From Paenibacillus caseinilyticus (GTDB lineage: Bacteria > Bacillota > Bacilli > Paenibacillales > NBRC-103111), in NCBI RefSeq assembly GCF_027533645.1, contig NZ_JAQAGY010000036.1, positions 1-55,567 of the forward strand: a stretch of 55,567 nt of DNA, in the 5' to 3' direction. The number at the start of each line of letters is the position of its first letter. The first letter of the stretch is position 1. Both the position numbers and the translations under genes were made by a program. Shown one piece after another: positions 25,348 to 33,978 of the stretch. The notes beneath the pieces are model-generated. The model made no database searches and was not told where the DNA came from. It saw only the letters and a list, made by a program, of their open reading frames with translations.

Positions 25348-26367
25348 TCAGATCCCGGCTCCCCCTAGCCCCGCTGCTTCCTGCCGGTACAGACCGATCA
25401 GCCGCTGCAGCTTCGTATGCAGCTCTTGCAGCGATTCGGGCAGCTGCCTGGCTTCCACATCAACAGCACGGAGGAGCCTGGCCAAGCTCAGCAGGCGATG
25501 CAAGCGGTAGAACCAGGGGAGACGCGCGGACAGCCCCTCTTCGCGAAGCGCCGATTCCTGCCGGTACCCTTGGATGAAAGCCCCGTACAGGGGACCCTCT
25601 AGCGAACCCCCCGATTCCCCCAGATCCCGGAGGGCGTAAGCGATATCCGCCTCATACCAGAGCCGGCAGCAGTCGTCGAAATCGATGATCCCTACGACGG
25701 CCTCATCCTCCCATAATAGATTATCCGTCTCGAAGTCATAGTGGATGAGCCCGTACTGCTCCTGATCTTCCCCGAAGGTGTTCAGCTTCGCTCTCACGGC
25801 AGCGAGCTCCTGCCGCACATCAAGGGCTTCCCCCGCGAGAGTGAGCTCTGCCGTGCCGAGCAGCTCCCGCCAATCGGGACGGGCGTCCGCCACAACGCCG
25901 GGCAGGGCTTTCAGCGCCTGATGCAGCCGGCCAAGCGCAGCTCCCCAGGCCGTATACTCGGCGGGTGTCATCCTGCCGCTGTCCGGGTGCCGGCCTGGCA
26001 AGCCTTCGAAGGCGCACACGTGCCAGCTTCCCCAAGGCGTATCGCAGACCTCGACCATCCGCCCGGCTAAGGAAGGCACAGGCTGTGCTGCCCGCATAGA
26101 CGCTCCATTTTCTTGCGCCGCCGCCAGTTGCTGTAGAACTTGAAGCTCAGCCTCCAGCACCTCTATGCTGCGGTCATCAGCATCCGTAAGGCGCAGGAAG
26201 CGCACCTTCCCTTCCTCGCGGTAACGGAAGACCGCATTGGCGCTCACCCGGATATTCACGGCGGTGCCCGGCTCATGCGGCCACAGGCTTACTGCCCTAT
26301 CCGCAAGCGGGCTCTTCCACTTCCCGTCCAGCGTACGGACCACATCGGCGATTCGGCTTAATCTCAT
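25348..26367 (-). CDS. Phosphotransferase (APH family)
   Basis: The 339-residue protein has an aminoglycoside-phosphotransferase-like kinase fold: a catalytic loop LIHYDFETDNLLW (the usual HGD is HYD here, with the catalytic Asp and Asn kept) and the metal site GIIDFDDCCRLWYEADIAYALRDL. The family also includes spore-coat kinases, choline kinases and homoserine kinase II. The N-terminal region includes NIRVSANAVFRYREEG. Antibiotic resistance is not implied by sequence alone. The start at ATG 26367 is preceded by a moderate GGGAGAG; a TTG at 26370 is possible. It is a single gene between two strong terminators. Confidence 0.82.
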   Translation of the reverse strand: MRLSRIADVVRTLDGKWKSPLADRAVSLWPHEPGTAVNIRVSANAVFRYREEGKVRFLRLTDADDRSIEVLEAELQVLQQLAAAQENGASMRAAQPVPSLAGRMVEVCDTPWGSWHVCAFEGLPGRHPDSGRMTPAEYTAWGAALGRLHQALKALPGVVADARPDWRELLGTAELTLAGEALDVRQELAAVRAKLNTFGEDQEQYGLIHYDFETDNLLWEDEAVVGIIDFDDCCRLWYEADIAYALRDLGESGGSLEGPLYGAFIQGYRQESALREEGLSARLPWFYRLHRLLSLARLLRAVDVEARQLPESLQELHTKLQRLIGLYRQEAAGLGGAGI

Positions 26368-26494
26368 CAAAAAGGCATCTCTCCCTTGTCCAGCTGCTCG
26401 GCCTCTTTCCCGGCAGGGGGCTAGTCTCTCCCTTACCATAACACCCCTGTCGAGACCAGCACAGGGAAAGAACGCTTGCTACTAAAAAGATACT

Positions 26495-26534
26495 AAAAAA
26501 CGGCCGCGGCCCGTATACGCACGGACCGCGGCCG
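26495..26534 (-). terminator. Terminator of mutY
   Basis: CGGCCGCGG with CCGCGGCCG arms (26501-26534) are followed on the minus strand by TTTTTTAGTATCTTTTTAG. It lies 22 bases after the mutY stop. Confidence 0.85.
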
Positions 26535-26556
26535 AACCCAATTCCTCTCTAGCTGC

Positions 26557-27720
26557 TTACGCTTCGCGATCTTTGAAATAGGCTCTTAGGATACGCAGGA
26601 ACACGTTCGGGAAAGCATACTGCTCCATCTCCCCCTCGGAAAGCCAACGGTAATGAGACGGCAGAGGAGCGGACGATTCAGGCCGCAGCGGGGAGGCCTC
26701 CACGCTGCCGAGGAATACGTCCAGATCCCAATGGATATGGCTGAACGTATGCTCCGCCGGCATCAGCCAGCGAAGCCGTCCAAGGCCGATTCCGTCTTCG
26801 GCGAGGTGCCCTGCCAGCGCTTCATGCGCTGCGGCAGGATCTTCACCGGGTCCGCCTGCGTATGCAGCTTGGCCCTCGGCGGGGACCGCCGCAGCAGCAG
26901 GCGCAAGCGAATGCGGCAGCTCCCACATCCGTGCGAGCAGCCCCTCCGCCGGCCGCTGGCGGATGAGCACCCGGCCCGCCTGTCCGCCGGTGCCCTCGAG
27001 CAGCGCGACATAGCGGTTCTCCGGCCGAGGCGGCTTCGCCTTCTTCTTGACGGGCAGCTCCGCTTCCATGCCCGCCGCCCGGCCCGAGCAGTGGAGCATC
27101 ACGGGACAGGTGAGACAGTGCGGCGACTTCGGCGTACAGACCATCGCCCCGAGCTCCATCAGCGCCTGGTTGAAGTCGCCGGCCGCCCCCTCCGGGATCA
27201 GCTCCTTCGCCAGCTTTTCCATGAGCACCCGGGTGCTGCCCTTCATGATATCCTCCTCGATCAGGAAGTACCGCGACAGCACCCGCATGACGTTGCCGTC
27301 CACGGCAGGCTCGGGCTTGTTGTAGGCGATGCTGAGGATGGCTCCGGCCGTATACGGCCCGACGCCCTTCAGGGCGAATACTTCCTCCTTCGTGTCCGGA
27401 ACGACGCTGCCGTACCGCTCCTTCACCTCACGGACAGCGCTCTGCAGGTTGCGGGCACGGGAATAGTAGCCAAGACCCTCCCAGGCCTTCAGCACCTCGT
27501 CTTCCGGCGCATCGGCCAAGGCCTCGACGGTCGGGAATTTGTCCACGAATCTATGAAAATACGGGATCACCGTCTCGACTCTCGTCTGCTGCAGCATAAT
27601 CTCTGATATCCAGATATGATACGGATTGCGGCTGCGCCGCCAAGGCAGGTCTCGCTTGTGACGGCGGTACCACGACAGCAGCTCGGCCGAGAAATACGCT
27701 TTTTGTTCTGTATTGTACAT
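26557..27720 (-). CDS. mutY: A/G-specific adenine glycosylase MutY
   Basis: MutY removes adenine mispaired with 8-oxoguanine. The 387-residue protein has the catalytic Glu40 in SEIMLQQTRVE, the HhH motif LKGVGPYTAGAI, the catalytic Asp in AVDGNVMRVLSR and the 4Fe-4S loop with spacing C-x6-C-x2-C-x5-C (CTPKSPHCLTCPVMLHC). The C-terminal NUDIX-like domain that recognises 8-oxoG is present, with the FSH-type segment TFSHIHWDLDVF. A long Ala-rich insertion (about 275-310) is unusual. The gene is divergent from the araC-type gene, with about 75 bases between. Confidence 0.95.
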   Translation of the reverse strand: MYNTEQKAYFSAELLSWYRRHKRDLPWRRSRNPYHIWISEIMLQQTRVETVIPYFHRFVDKFPTVEALADAPEDEVLKAWEGLGYYSRARNLQSAVREVKERYGSVVPDTKEEVFALKGVGPYTAGAILSIAYNKPEPAVDGNVMRVLSRYFLIEEDIMKGSTRVLMEKLAKELIPEGAAGDFNQALMELGAMVCTPKSPHCLTCPVMLHCSGRAAGMEAELPVKKKAKPPRPENRYVALLEGTGGQAGRVLIRQRPAEGLLARMWELPHSLAPAAAAVPAEGQAAYAGGPGEDPAAAHEALAGHLAEDGIGLGRLRWLMPAEHTFSHIHWDLDVFLGSVEASPLRPESSAPLPSHYRWLSEGEMEQYAFPNVFLRILRAYFKDREA

Positions 27721-27795
27721 GAGTTCTCCTTCGCTTAGCGCACGTTGTCAGGCTATAATGGAGAGAAAGAATCCGAAGCGAAAAGAGGACTGCCG

Positions 27796-28650
27796 ATGCT
27801 GACTCCCGGAGAGCTGGCCGCGCGTCTCAACAAGCTGGTCGTGTCGATCCTGCTCGTCGGCCACCAGAAGTGCGAGAGCCACTGGCATCAGAAATCCCGC
27901 TCGATCAAATATCATTCCGTCTGGCTGATTATCAAAGGCAAAGGCACGTTCACCATCGGCGGCACCCATTACCCCGCGGAACCCGGCAAGCTGTTCTGCT
28001 TCGCGCCCGGCATGGTGGTGGAACGGACGACCGATCCCGAGCAGCCTCTCGAATACTACTTTCTCCGCTTTCATTATACGGAATGTTACGAGGAGAAGGA
28101 ACAGTGGATTTACCGGGGCGCCGGCGAGTCCCGCTTCCCGCTCGAAGGCATGTATACCGTGACCAATACGCCGCAGCTCATCTACCAGATGGAACAGCTC
28201 CATCTCTTGTGGAAGCGCAGGGGGCATATGACGGCGATGCGCCGCAAACTCGTACTGCAGGATTTCTTCCTGACCCTGGTCGCCGACTTCCGGGCTCAGA
28301 AGATCACGGGAGATACGACGGCGGCCATCGAGCTCACGCAGGATTACATGGTCGGCCACTACCGGGAACCGCTCACGCTCGAAGCCCTGGCCCAGATGGC
28401 AGGCCTCAGCGTCAGCCACTACTCCCGCCTCTTCAAAAAATATATCGGCTACAGTCCCATCGATTATTTAACGCACCTGAGGGTCGACCGGGCCAAGGAG
28501 CTGCTCGTCCTCTCCGATTACCGGTTAAAGTCCATTGCCGGGAGCGTGGGCTATACCGACGAATTCTATTTCTCCCGGATCTTCAAAAAAGTGACCGGCG
28601 AATCCCCCCGGGAGTATGCCAAAAAGCACCGGTTCTCCCCTGCGCATTGA
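27796..28650 (+). CDS. AraC-family transcriptional regulator
   Basis: The 284-residue protein has an N-terminal cupin-like sensor domain (IKGKGTFTIGGTHYPAEPGKLFCFAPG) and a C-terminal AraC DNA-binding domain with two helix-turn-helix units: LTLEALAQMAGLSVSHYSRLFKKYIGYSPIDYL and IAGSVGYTDEFYFSRIFKKVTGESPREYAK. Such proteins usually regulate carbohydrate or polysaccharide uptake. An upstream in-frame start at 27745 is less likely, as AGAGGA precedes the ATG at 27796. It is divergent from mutY. Its targets are not evident in this window. Confidence 0.9.
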   Translation: MLTPGELAARLNKLVVSILLVGHQKCESHWHQKSRSIKYHSVWLIIKGKGTFTIGGTHYPAEPGKLFCFAPGMVVERTTDPEQPLEYYFLRFHYTECYEEKEQWIYRGAGESRFPLEGMYTVTNTPQLIYQMEQLHLLWKRRGHMTAMRRKLVLQDFFLTLVADFRAQKITGDTTAAIELTQDYMVGHYREPLTLEALAQMAGLSVSHYSRLFKKYIGYSPIDYLTHLRVDRAKELLVLSDYRLKSIAGSVGYTDEFYFSRIFKKVTGESPREYAKKHRFSPAH

Positions 28651-28662
28651 AGCTGCGCCGGT

Positions 28663-28692
28663 TTGACTTTCCCTCCGGGGACAGTGTACGCT
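28663..28692 (+). promoter_or_regulatory. Possible promoter of the membrane protein/cytochrome c pair
   Basis: TTGACT (28663-28668), an 18-base spacer and TACGCT (28687-28692). The -35 is good and the -10 moderate. It lies 45-50 bases before the membrane protein start. Confidence 0.4.
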
Positions 28693-28737
28693 ACCTAATA
28701 ATAGATGAAGCTCATGTAGCTGTGTAGGAATGAAGGG

Positions 28738-29355
28738 ATGCCGAACATGAAACAAGGAGATCTGATCGCGGAGAGCCGCTCCGGCGAGAGGCTGCGGGCC
28801 GCGCTCCGGGACCGTCACCGGCTGGCTGCGGCGCCTTACGCCCTGTGGCTGGTCGTCTGGGGCGCAGAGAGAACCGCGAACGCGGCCCTGCGGTTCACCG
28901 AGCCGGCCCGGGACTGGGGAAGGCTGCCCGCAGGCCTGTTCCTCGCGGCGCTCGCCTTGTCGCTCGGACTGCTGCTGCATCGCAAAATCCGCTTCCGGCG
29001 GACGTCCGGGGCCTTTGCCCCGCTGCTGCCAGCCCCCCTGGCCCGGAGCCTCGCTGCCATCGGCGCAGCCGTCCTGATCCTTCTCGCGGCTGCGCGGAGC
29101 GGCTGGTGGGGGCTGACACCCTACGACAGCGCCCTGCTGCCCGGCTTCGTCTGGGGAACGGCCTATCTGGTACTAGGGCGCAGACTGGGCTGGCCGCTGA
29201 CGCTTCTCGGAATCTGGATGCTGGCCCTTACGGCCGTCACCGCCTGGAAGTATCTCGGCTTCGCGCCGATTCTCATCTCCGGCCTCGGAGGCTTATCCCT
29301 GATCGCGGCCGGATGCCTGCTTCGCTTATGGACAAGGGGGATGCGATACCAATGA
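28738..29355 (+). CDS. Multi-pass membrane protein of unknown function
   Basis: This 205-residue basic protein has about five predicted membrane helices (for example LPAGLFLAALALSLGLLLH, LAAIGAAVLILLAAA, WPLTLLGIWMLALTAVTA and FAPILISGLGGLSLIAA). No family is recognised. Two starts are close (ATG 28738 or ATG 28747); the first is given. Its stop overlaps the start of the following cytochrome c gene by four bases (ATGA), implying coupled translation and a possible joint role in membrane electron transfer or cytochrome assembly. GC content is higher than in most neighbours. Confidence 0.72.
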   Translation: MPNMKQGDLIAESRSGERLRAALRDRHRLAAAPYALWLVVWGAERTANAALRFTEPARDWGRLPAGLFLAALALSLGLLLHRKIRFRRTSGAFAPLLPAPLARSLAAIGAAVLILLAAARSGWWGLTPYDSALLPGFVWGTAYLVLGRRLGWPLTLLGIWMLALTAVTAWKYLGFAPILISGLGGLSLIAAGCLLRLWTRGMRYQ

Positions 29356-29747
29356 AGATGCCTGTGAACCAACGAAGGAACACCCTGCGTACAGTCTTGC
29401 TGCTCGGCGTCATCGCCGCGCTACTTGCGGCCTGCGGGCCCAAGAACAGCCCGGAGCCGTTCGGCGGCACCAAGGGGGCCGACTCGGCTGCGGCAGCCAA
29501 GGCGATGGAGGGTGCGGCCGAGCCCGTGCAGGCGCTCTATAAGCAGCGCTGTCTCTCCTGCCACGGCTCCGCCCTCGAAGGCAAGGTCGGGCCGAGCACC
29601 AACCTGCAGCAGGTGGGCGGCCGGCTAGGCAAGGACCAGATTGCCGCGCAGATTGCCCGGGGCGGCGGCGGCATGCCGGGCTTCCAGGACAAGCTGTCCG
29701 CCGAAGAAATCGACGGGCTCGCGGCCTGGCTGGCCGGCAAAAAATAA
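29352..29747 (+). CDS. Cytochrome c lipoprotein (c551/CccB-like)
   Basis: The 131-residue protein has a signal peptide with the lipobox LLAAC, so the mature protein is lipid-anchored outside the membrane. A single c-type heme site is visible: CLSCH, about 45 residues after the lipid Cys, with an axial Met probably in GGGMPGF. The size and order (lipoprotein anchor, short linker, one cytochrome c domain ending AAWLAGKK) match the small Bacillus c551/CccB type that carries electrons to oxidases. AAGGGGG precedes the ATG. It is coupled to the upstream membrane protein. No ccd or res cytochrome biogenesis gene is nearby. Confidence 0.9.
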   Translation: MKMPVNQRRNTLRTVLLLGVIAALLAACGPKNSPEPFGGTKGADSAAAAKAMEGAAEPVQALYKQRCLSCHGSALEGKVGPSTNLQQVGGRLGKDQIAAQIARGGGGMPGFQDKLSAEEIDGLAAWLAGKK

Positions 29748-29769
29748 ACTGGCCGGCAGCTGGCCGGGC

Positions 29770-29826
29770 CGAATACAAAGAAACCTCCTTAACCGCACAG
29801 CGGATAGGGAGGTTTCTTTGTATTCG
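29770..29826. terminator. Bidirectional terminator after the cytochrome c gene
   Basis: A perfect 19-bp inverted repeat (29770-29788 with 29808-29826), with an inner CCGC/GCGG hairpin. It has TTTCTTTG-type tracts on both strands, serving the plus operon and acpS transcription from the other side. The 285 bases from 29827 to acpS are GC-rich, with no feature seen. Confidence 0.88.
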
Positions 29827-30111
29827 GGGGCCGCGTAACGCCCTCGGAGACCGCGGAACTGCGGGACTGCCCCAAGGCAAGGCCGCCACCGCAGAGCTCC
29901 GGTATCTTGCGACCCTGGGCGCCGGACAACCAACCGGCTAGACCAGTGCGACTGGTGGTGGTTCCGGCACTGCCAGTCGGCGCCGCAACGCGTTACTCGG
30001 CGCCAAGGAGCGCTCTGCCGCTTACAAACCGGCCGTCGGCAATCCAGACATGGCGGCCAAGGGGTGCCCTGCTAACCTGCATTCGCCCCCTTGCCCGGCA
30101 GCCCGGGCTTC

Positions 30112-30513
30112 TCACCCGCGCCGCTCCGCCATCGCGTACGCCATGGCGGCGGTATCGCTGTGCGTGATGCTGAGATGCACGATCAGCCCGCGCACGTCGG
30201 TGCCGCCTTCCGCCAGCCGCTGCAGCGCAGCCTCGGACAGCCGGCAGTGGGGCTTGCCCTTGGCGTCCGGCAGCACCTCGATATCGTGCAGGCCCACTTC
30301 CTTGCCGATGCCGCAGCCGAGCGCCTTCACGACCGCCTCCTTGGCGGCGAAGCGGCCCGCCGTGAATTCAGCGAGCCTTCCCCTGCGGGCGGCGGCAAGC
30401 TCCCGCTCCGCGGGCGTCAGGACGCGCTGGAGGAAACGCTCGCCGGCCGGCTGCTCTAAGATGGAGCGTACGCGGGCAATGTCGAGCAGGTCCGTTCCGA
30501 TGCCGATAATCAT
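30112..30513 (-). CDS. acpS: Holo-[acyl-carrier-protein] synthase
   Basis: AcpS transfers phosphopantetheine from CoA to acyl carrier protein, which is needed for fatty-acid synthesis. The 133-residue protein has the N-terminal motif MIIGIGTDLLDIARVRS and the catalytic GRFAAKEAVVKALGCGIGKEVGLHDIEV, with the C-terminal VHLSITHSDTAAMAYAMAE. The frame extends to 30549, but the ATG at 30513 is the family start, preceded by AAAGGA. It is divergent from bioA. Confidence 0.95.
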   Translation of the reverse strand: MIIGIGTDLLDIARVRSILEQPAGERFLQRVLTPAERELAAARRGRLAEFTAGRFAAKEAVVKALGCGIGKEVGLHDIEVLPDAKGKPHCRLSEAALQRLAEGGTDVRGLIVHLSITHSDTAAMAYAMAERRG

Positions 30514-30604
30514 GGGAGGATGTCCTTTCTTTTCTCTCTTCTGGTACAATTAGGGATGCATTCATGGTATCGGATCTGAAGCGAGAGTTCAAGGAGGATG
30601 AACA

Positions 30605-31957
30605 ATGGAACCAATGGAGCGCACGCGGCTGCTTGAGGCCGACCGCCGTTATGTCTGGCACCCCTTCACGCAGATGAAGGACTACGCCGAAAGGGATCCG
30701 GTCCTGATCGAGAGGGCCGAGGGCGTCTATCTCTACGATGCCGCCGGCAAGGCCTATTACGACACGAATTCATCGTGGTGGGTCAACGTTCACGGCCATG
30801 CCCACCCCCGCATCCGGGAGGCTGTGAACCGCCAGATGGCGCAGATGGACCATGTCATGTTCGCAGGCCTCACCCACGGGCCGGGCATCGAACTTGCCGA
30901 ACGCCTGGCGGAGCTTACGCCGGACGGTCTGACCAAAGCCTTCTACTCCGACAACGGCTCCACCGCCGTCGAGGTGGCACTGAAGATGTCGTTCCAGTAC
31001 TGGCAGCAGACCGGCTCTCGGGCCAAGACCCGATTCGCTTTCGTCCAGCACAGCTATCACGGCGATACGATCGGGGCGGTCAGCGTGGGCGGCGTGGACC
31101 AGTATCACTCCGTCTTCCGGCCGCTGCTCTTCGAAGCGTATCAAGTGCCCTCGCCTGACCCCCGCGGACGGGGGAAAGGGGGCGATGAGCAGGCCGCAAC
31201 CGAGGCACTGGCGGCCGTACGAGCTCTATTCGATACCTCGGCGGATGAGATAGCAGCGCTTATTGTCGAGCCGATGATCCAAGCGGCCGGCGGCATGATC
31301 CTGCATAGCCCCTCTTACCTGCAGGGGCTGCGCGAGCTCTGTACGCAGTATGGAGTGCACCTGATCGCCGACGAGGTCGCCGTCGGTTTTGGCCGGACCG
31401 GACGGCTGTTCGCCTGCGAGCACGCCGGGATCGCACCGGACTTCATGTGCCTCTCCAAGGGGCTGACCGCCGGGATGCTGCCGCTCGCCGTGACGATGAC
31501 GACGGCCGGGATCTATGATGCCTTCTATGACGATTACGAGAAGCTGAAGACGTTCACACACGGCCACAGCTTCACGGGCAACCCGCTGGCGTGTGCCGTG
31601 GCGCTGGAGTCCCTTCGTATCTTCGAGGAGGAAGCCGTCCTGGAGCAGGCCTGCTCCTCCGCCTCCCGCCTGCAGGCGGGCATAGGGCGCTTCGCCGCCT
31701 TCCCGGGCGTCGCCGACCTTCGCGGTCTCGGCATGGTGGCTGCCTTCGAGCTGTATCAGGACCGGGATGCCCGCCGGCGCTATCCGTTCGAAGAACGCAT
31801 CGGCTTCCGGGTCTACCAAGAAGGGTTGGCGGAAGGGTTGTTCCTCCGCCCGCTGGGAGATACGATCTACTACTGGCTGCCGCTCTGCACGACGGCCGCA
31901 CAGATCGACGATATTCTCTCCCGTACCGAACGTGTTCTGGGCCGGATGGGGTTATAG
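30605..31957 (+). CDS. bioA: Adenosylmethionine-8-amino-7-oxononanoate aminotransferase
   Basis: BioA makes 7,8-diaminononanoate from KAPA using S-adenosylmethionine as amino donor, in biotin synthesis. The 450-residue class III PLP aminotransferase has the BioA signature YVWHPFTQM at the start, SDNGSTAVEVALKM, the PLP-aspartate region LIADEVAVGFGRTG and the PLP lysine in CLSKGLTAGMLPL, with GHSFTGNPLACAVA after it. A strong AAGGAGG precedes the ATG, and an extended -10 (TGGTACAAT, near 30545) lies upstream. No other biotin gene or BirA box is seen, so it stands alone here. Confidence 0.95.
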   Translation: MEPMERTRLLEADRRYVWHPFTQMKDYAERDPVLIERAEGVYLYDAAGKAYYDTNSSWWVNVHGHAHPRIREAVNRQMAQMDHVMFAGLTHGPGIELAERLAELTPDGLTKAFYSDNGSTAVEVALKMSFQYWQQTGSRAKTRFAFVQHSYHGDTIGAVSVGGVDQYHSVFRPLLFEAYQVPSPDPRGRGKGGDEQAATEALAAVRALFDTSADEIAALIVEPMIQAAGGMILHSPSYLQGLRELCTQYGVHLIADEVAVGFGRTGRLFACEHAGIAPDFMCLSKGLTAGMLPLAVTMTTAGIYDAFYDDYEKLKTFTHGHSFTGNPLACAVALESLRIFEEEAVLEQACSSASRLQAGIGRFAAFPGVADLRGLGMVAAFELYQDRDARRRYPFEERIGFRVYQEGLAEGLFLRPLGDTIYYWLPLCTTAAQIDDILSRTERVLGRMGL

Positions 31958-31989
31958 CCCGCCCCGCCCCGGCCCTGCACGCCTCCCAC

Positions 31990-32216
31990 TCCCCTTGTCC
32001 GCAAAATGCGGCATCGGCTGTGCAGGAGCTGCTCGGAGGCAAATTCGGCGAGATATCGACGCTGACGCTGAATAATTATATGTTCCAATCGCACAACTTC
32101 CGCGGAAGAAAAAACTCGAGGCCCAGGAGGTGCCGGAAGAGTTCGCACCGGGCATCTCTGCCGAAGACTTCCTAGAGATTGCGAAGAGACTGCAAAGCAA
32201 TGCCGGGATGAAGTAG
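31990..32216 (+). pseudogene. Remnant of a manganese catalase gene
   Basis: Two pieces of a Mn-catalase are recognisable. First, the NAASAVQELLGGKFGEIST... segment, followed by NNYMFQSHNFRG, corresponds to the N-terminal third. After an A-run at about 32107, the frame changes and the C-terminal end EEFAPGISAEDFLEIAKRLQ, then SNAGMK and a stop at 32214-32216, is read. About 200 residues between them and the first ~25 are missing, so it is a deleted, frameshifted pseudogene of the YjqC/YdbD-type dimanganese catalase. It follows bioA immediately and has no start codon or ribosome binding site. Confidence 0.75.
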
Positions 32217-32310
32217 CCGGGCGCAGCATGCCCCCTCCCCGAAGCTGGAATGGCCGCAGGCCGATGCCGGCAATTCACAGGCCACCCACCTTCCACAGAC
32301 GCAGCGTGTA

Positions 32311-32351
32311 CAAAAATAAGACCCTATTCCTTCGTAGGAGGAACAGGGTCT
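32311..32351 (-). terminator. Terminator of nadE
   Basis: Stem 32319-32325 with 32345-32351, plus an inner TTCCT/AGGA pairing, followed on the minus strand by TTATTTTTG. It lies about 40 bases after the nadE stop. Confidence 0.8.
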
Positions 32352-32393
32352 TTGGGGTGCGGCCCCACTCACGGGTCCACCGAACGCTGCTGC

Positions 32394-33203
32394 TTAAATG
32401 CCGGGAATGTCCGTACGCTTATGTTCTGTACGCGTATAATGCTTCTCGAGCTTCTCGCGGACCTCATCCGGGATCTGCTTGCCCTCGAGATAATCGCTGT
32501 TGTCCTCGTAGGAAATACCGAGCTCCTTCTCGTCCGTCTGGCCTTCCCACAGGCCGGCAGACGGCGCCTTGTCGAGCACGCTTGCCGGTACGCCGAGTTC
32601 GCGGGCCAGCGCCCGCACCTGGCGCTTGTTCAGTGTGCTGAGCGGTGTGATGTCGACTGCCCCGTCGCCCCACTTCGTGAAGAACCCGGTAATCGCCTCC
32701 GACGCATGGTCGGTGCCTACCACGAGCAGATTCAGGTCGAACGCCAGCGCATACTGCACGACCATCCGTGTACGGGCTTTGATGTTGCCTTTGCCGCCAC
32801 GGCTGACATGCTGGTGGACGCCGATGGATTTGAGCGCATGCTCGGTCTCCAGGGCGATCTCGTTCACCGCTTCTTCGATGTTCGTCTCGACCTTGTACTT
32901 CAGGTTGAACGCTTCCGCGGTCGCATAGCTGTCGGCGATATCCTCCTGCGTGCCATACGGCTGGAACACACCCAAGGTTTTGTATTCGCGGCCCTTCTCT
33001 TCGGTGAGCTCATCGGTTGCAAGCTTGCATAGTCCGGCAGCCACCGCACTGTCGATCCCTCCGCTGATGGCGATCAGAAGCCCGTCGACACCCGCTTTCA
33101 GCACATACTCTTTCAGAAAATCGACGCGCTTGCGTATCTCGGCTTTCACATCAATCTCGGGCTTCACACCCAGCTTGGCAATGATCTCCTGCTGCAGACT
33201 CAT
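32394..33203 (-). CDS. nadE: NH3-dependent NAD+ synthetase
   Basis: NadE amidates nicotinate adenine dinucleotide to NAD+, using ammonia and ATP. The 269-residue protein has the PP-loop SGGIDSAVAAGL, RTRMVVQYALAF, VVGTDHASEAITGFFTKWGDGAVDITPLSTLNK and the C-terminal SYEDNSDYLEG. No glutaminase domain is present, so it is the ammonia-dependent type. The frame is open to an ATG at 33224, but AGAAGGAG lies between that and the ATG at 33203, which matches the family. It is monocistronic, with a terminator after it. Confidence 0.95.
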   Translation of the reverse strand: MSLQQEIIAKLGVKPEIDVKAEIRKRVDFLKEYVLKAGVDGLLIAISGGIDSAVAAGLCKLATDELTEEKGREYKTLGVFQPYGTQEDIADSYATAEAFNLKYKVETNIEEAVNEIALETEHALKSIGVHQHVSRGGKGNIKARTRMVVQYALAFDLNLLVVGTDHASEAITGFFTKWGDGAVDITPLSTLNKRQVRALARELGVPASVLDKAPSAGLWEGQTDEKELGISYEDNSDYLEGKQIPDEVREKLEKHYTRTEHKRTDIPGI

Positions 33204-33361
33204 CCGAGCACCACTCCTTCTCATATCTAAGGTGACGAGCGGGCCCTCTTGATGTTCATTTCGCGTGTATGTACTCCCGCTGTCAAGTTTGCTTACAGTA
33301 TACCACGATCTCTACATTGGTTAAACTTGCCCGGCCGCTTCTGAATCAGGGAGGCAGGTAC

Positions 33362-33401
33362 AAAAAAACTCCCGGGATCCGGGGAGCGGATCCAGCGGGA
33401 G
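33362..33401 (-). terminator. Terminator of the bacilliredoxin gene
   Basis: CTCCCG/CGGGAG arms (33369-33374 and 33396-33401) with an inner GGATCC pairing, followed on the minus strand by TTTTTTTG. It lies ten bases past the stop. Confidence 0.8.
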
Positions 33402-33411
33402 CGGGCGGCGC

Positions 33412-33846
33412 TTACTTGCAGTATGTCTCGAAAGCACCGATCAAGTCATTGGCAATCATCTCGGCGGACCGGTCTTCGACCTGGTGGCGCTGGATGAAAT
33501 GTACAAGCTCGCCGTCCTTCATCAGGGCGATCGACGGGGACGATGGAGGGTACGGCGCAAAATACTCACGCGCTTTGGCCGTGGCTTCCTTATCCTGGCC
33601 CGCAAATACGGTAAACAGGTGGTCCGGCTTCACTTCGTGCTGAAGCGCCTTGGCCACGCCCGGACGGCATTGCCCTGCTGCACAGCCGCAGACGGAGTTC
33701 ACGACAACGAGTGCCGTGCCCTTCATATTGTCGAGCGCTTCCGCCACCTCTTCAGGGGTGCGAAGCTCCTGTACACCGATACGCGTGAGATCGTCTCTCA
33801 TCGGCTGCACCATATCCTTCATGTATCTGTCAAATGACATCGACAT
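33412..33846 (-). CDS. Bacilliredoxin (BrxA/BrxB family)
   Basis: Bacilliredoxins remove bacillithiol from mixed disulfides on proteins during redox stress. The 144-residue thioredoxin-like protein starts with the family pattern MSMSFDRYMKDMVQPMRDDL and has the active site SVCGCAAGQCRPG, with the CGC motif typical of YphP/YqiW. The C-terminal HFIQRHQVEDRSAEMI is also conserved. An in-frame ATG at 33888 is less likely, as AAGGAG precedes the ATG at 33846. The presence of this protein suggests that the organism makes bacillithiol. Confidence 0.93.
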   Translation of the reverse strand: MSMSFDRYMKDMVQPMRDDLTRIGVQELRTPEEVAEALDNMKGTALVVVNSVCGCAAGQCRPGVAKALQHEVKPDHLFTVFAGQDKEATAKAREYFAPYPPSSPSIALMKDGELVHFIQRHQVEDRSAEMIANDLIGAFETYCK

Positions 33847-33926
33847 TGTTCTGTTCACTCCTTCTATCCCATGTTCCGCAAGGGACATTAACGTTATGTC
33901 CTATTATACATCGGCTCATGGGGAAA

Positions 33927-33965
33927 GCAAAGTGCTGCAGGCTGAATAAGCCTGCAGCACTTTGC
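33927..33965 (-). terminator. Strong hairpin terminator
   Basis: A perfect 17-bp stem (33927-33943 with 33949-33965) with a 5-base loop lies 13 bases after the DUF3905 gene's stop. The T-tract is short (GCTTTCCCC). Confidence 0.75.
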
Positions 33966-33978
33966 GGCAGCCGAAGAC

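Noticed and set aside
25348..26367. Annotating the APH-like gene as an aminoglycoside resistance gene.
   Set aside because: The family covers many kinases, the catalytic loop has HYD in place of HGD, and no resistance context is seen.
28845..29747. A 300-codon frame ending in the cytochrome c sequence.
   Set aside because: The first two thirds are the shifted frame of the membrane protein gene; only the part from the ATG at 29352 with its own Shine-Dalgarno is real.
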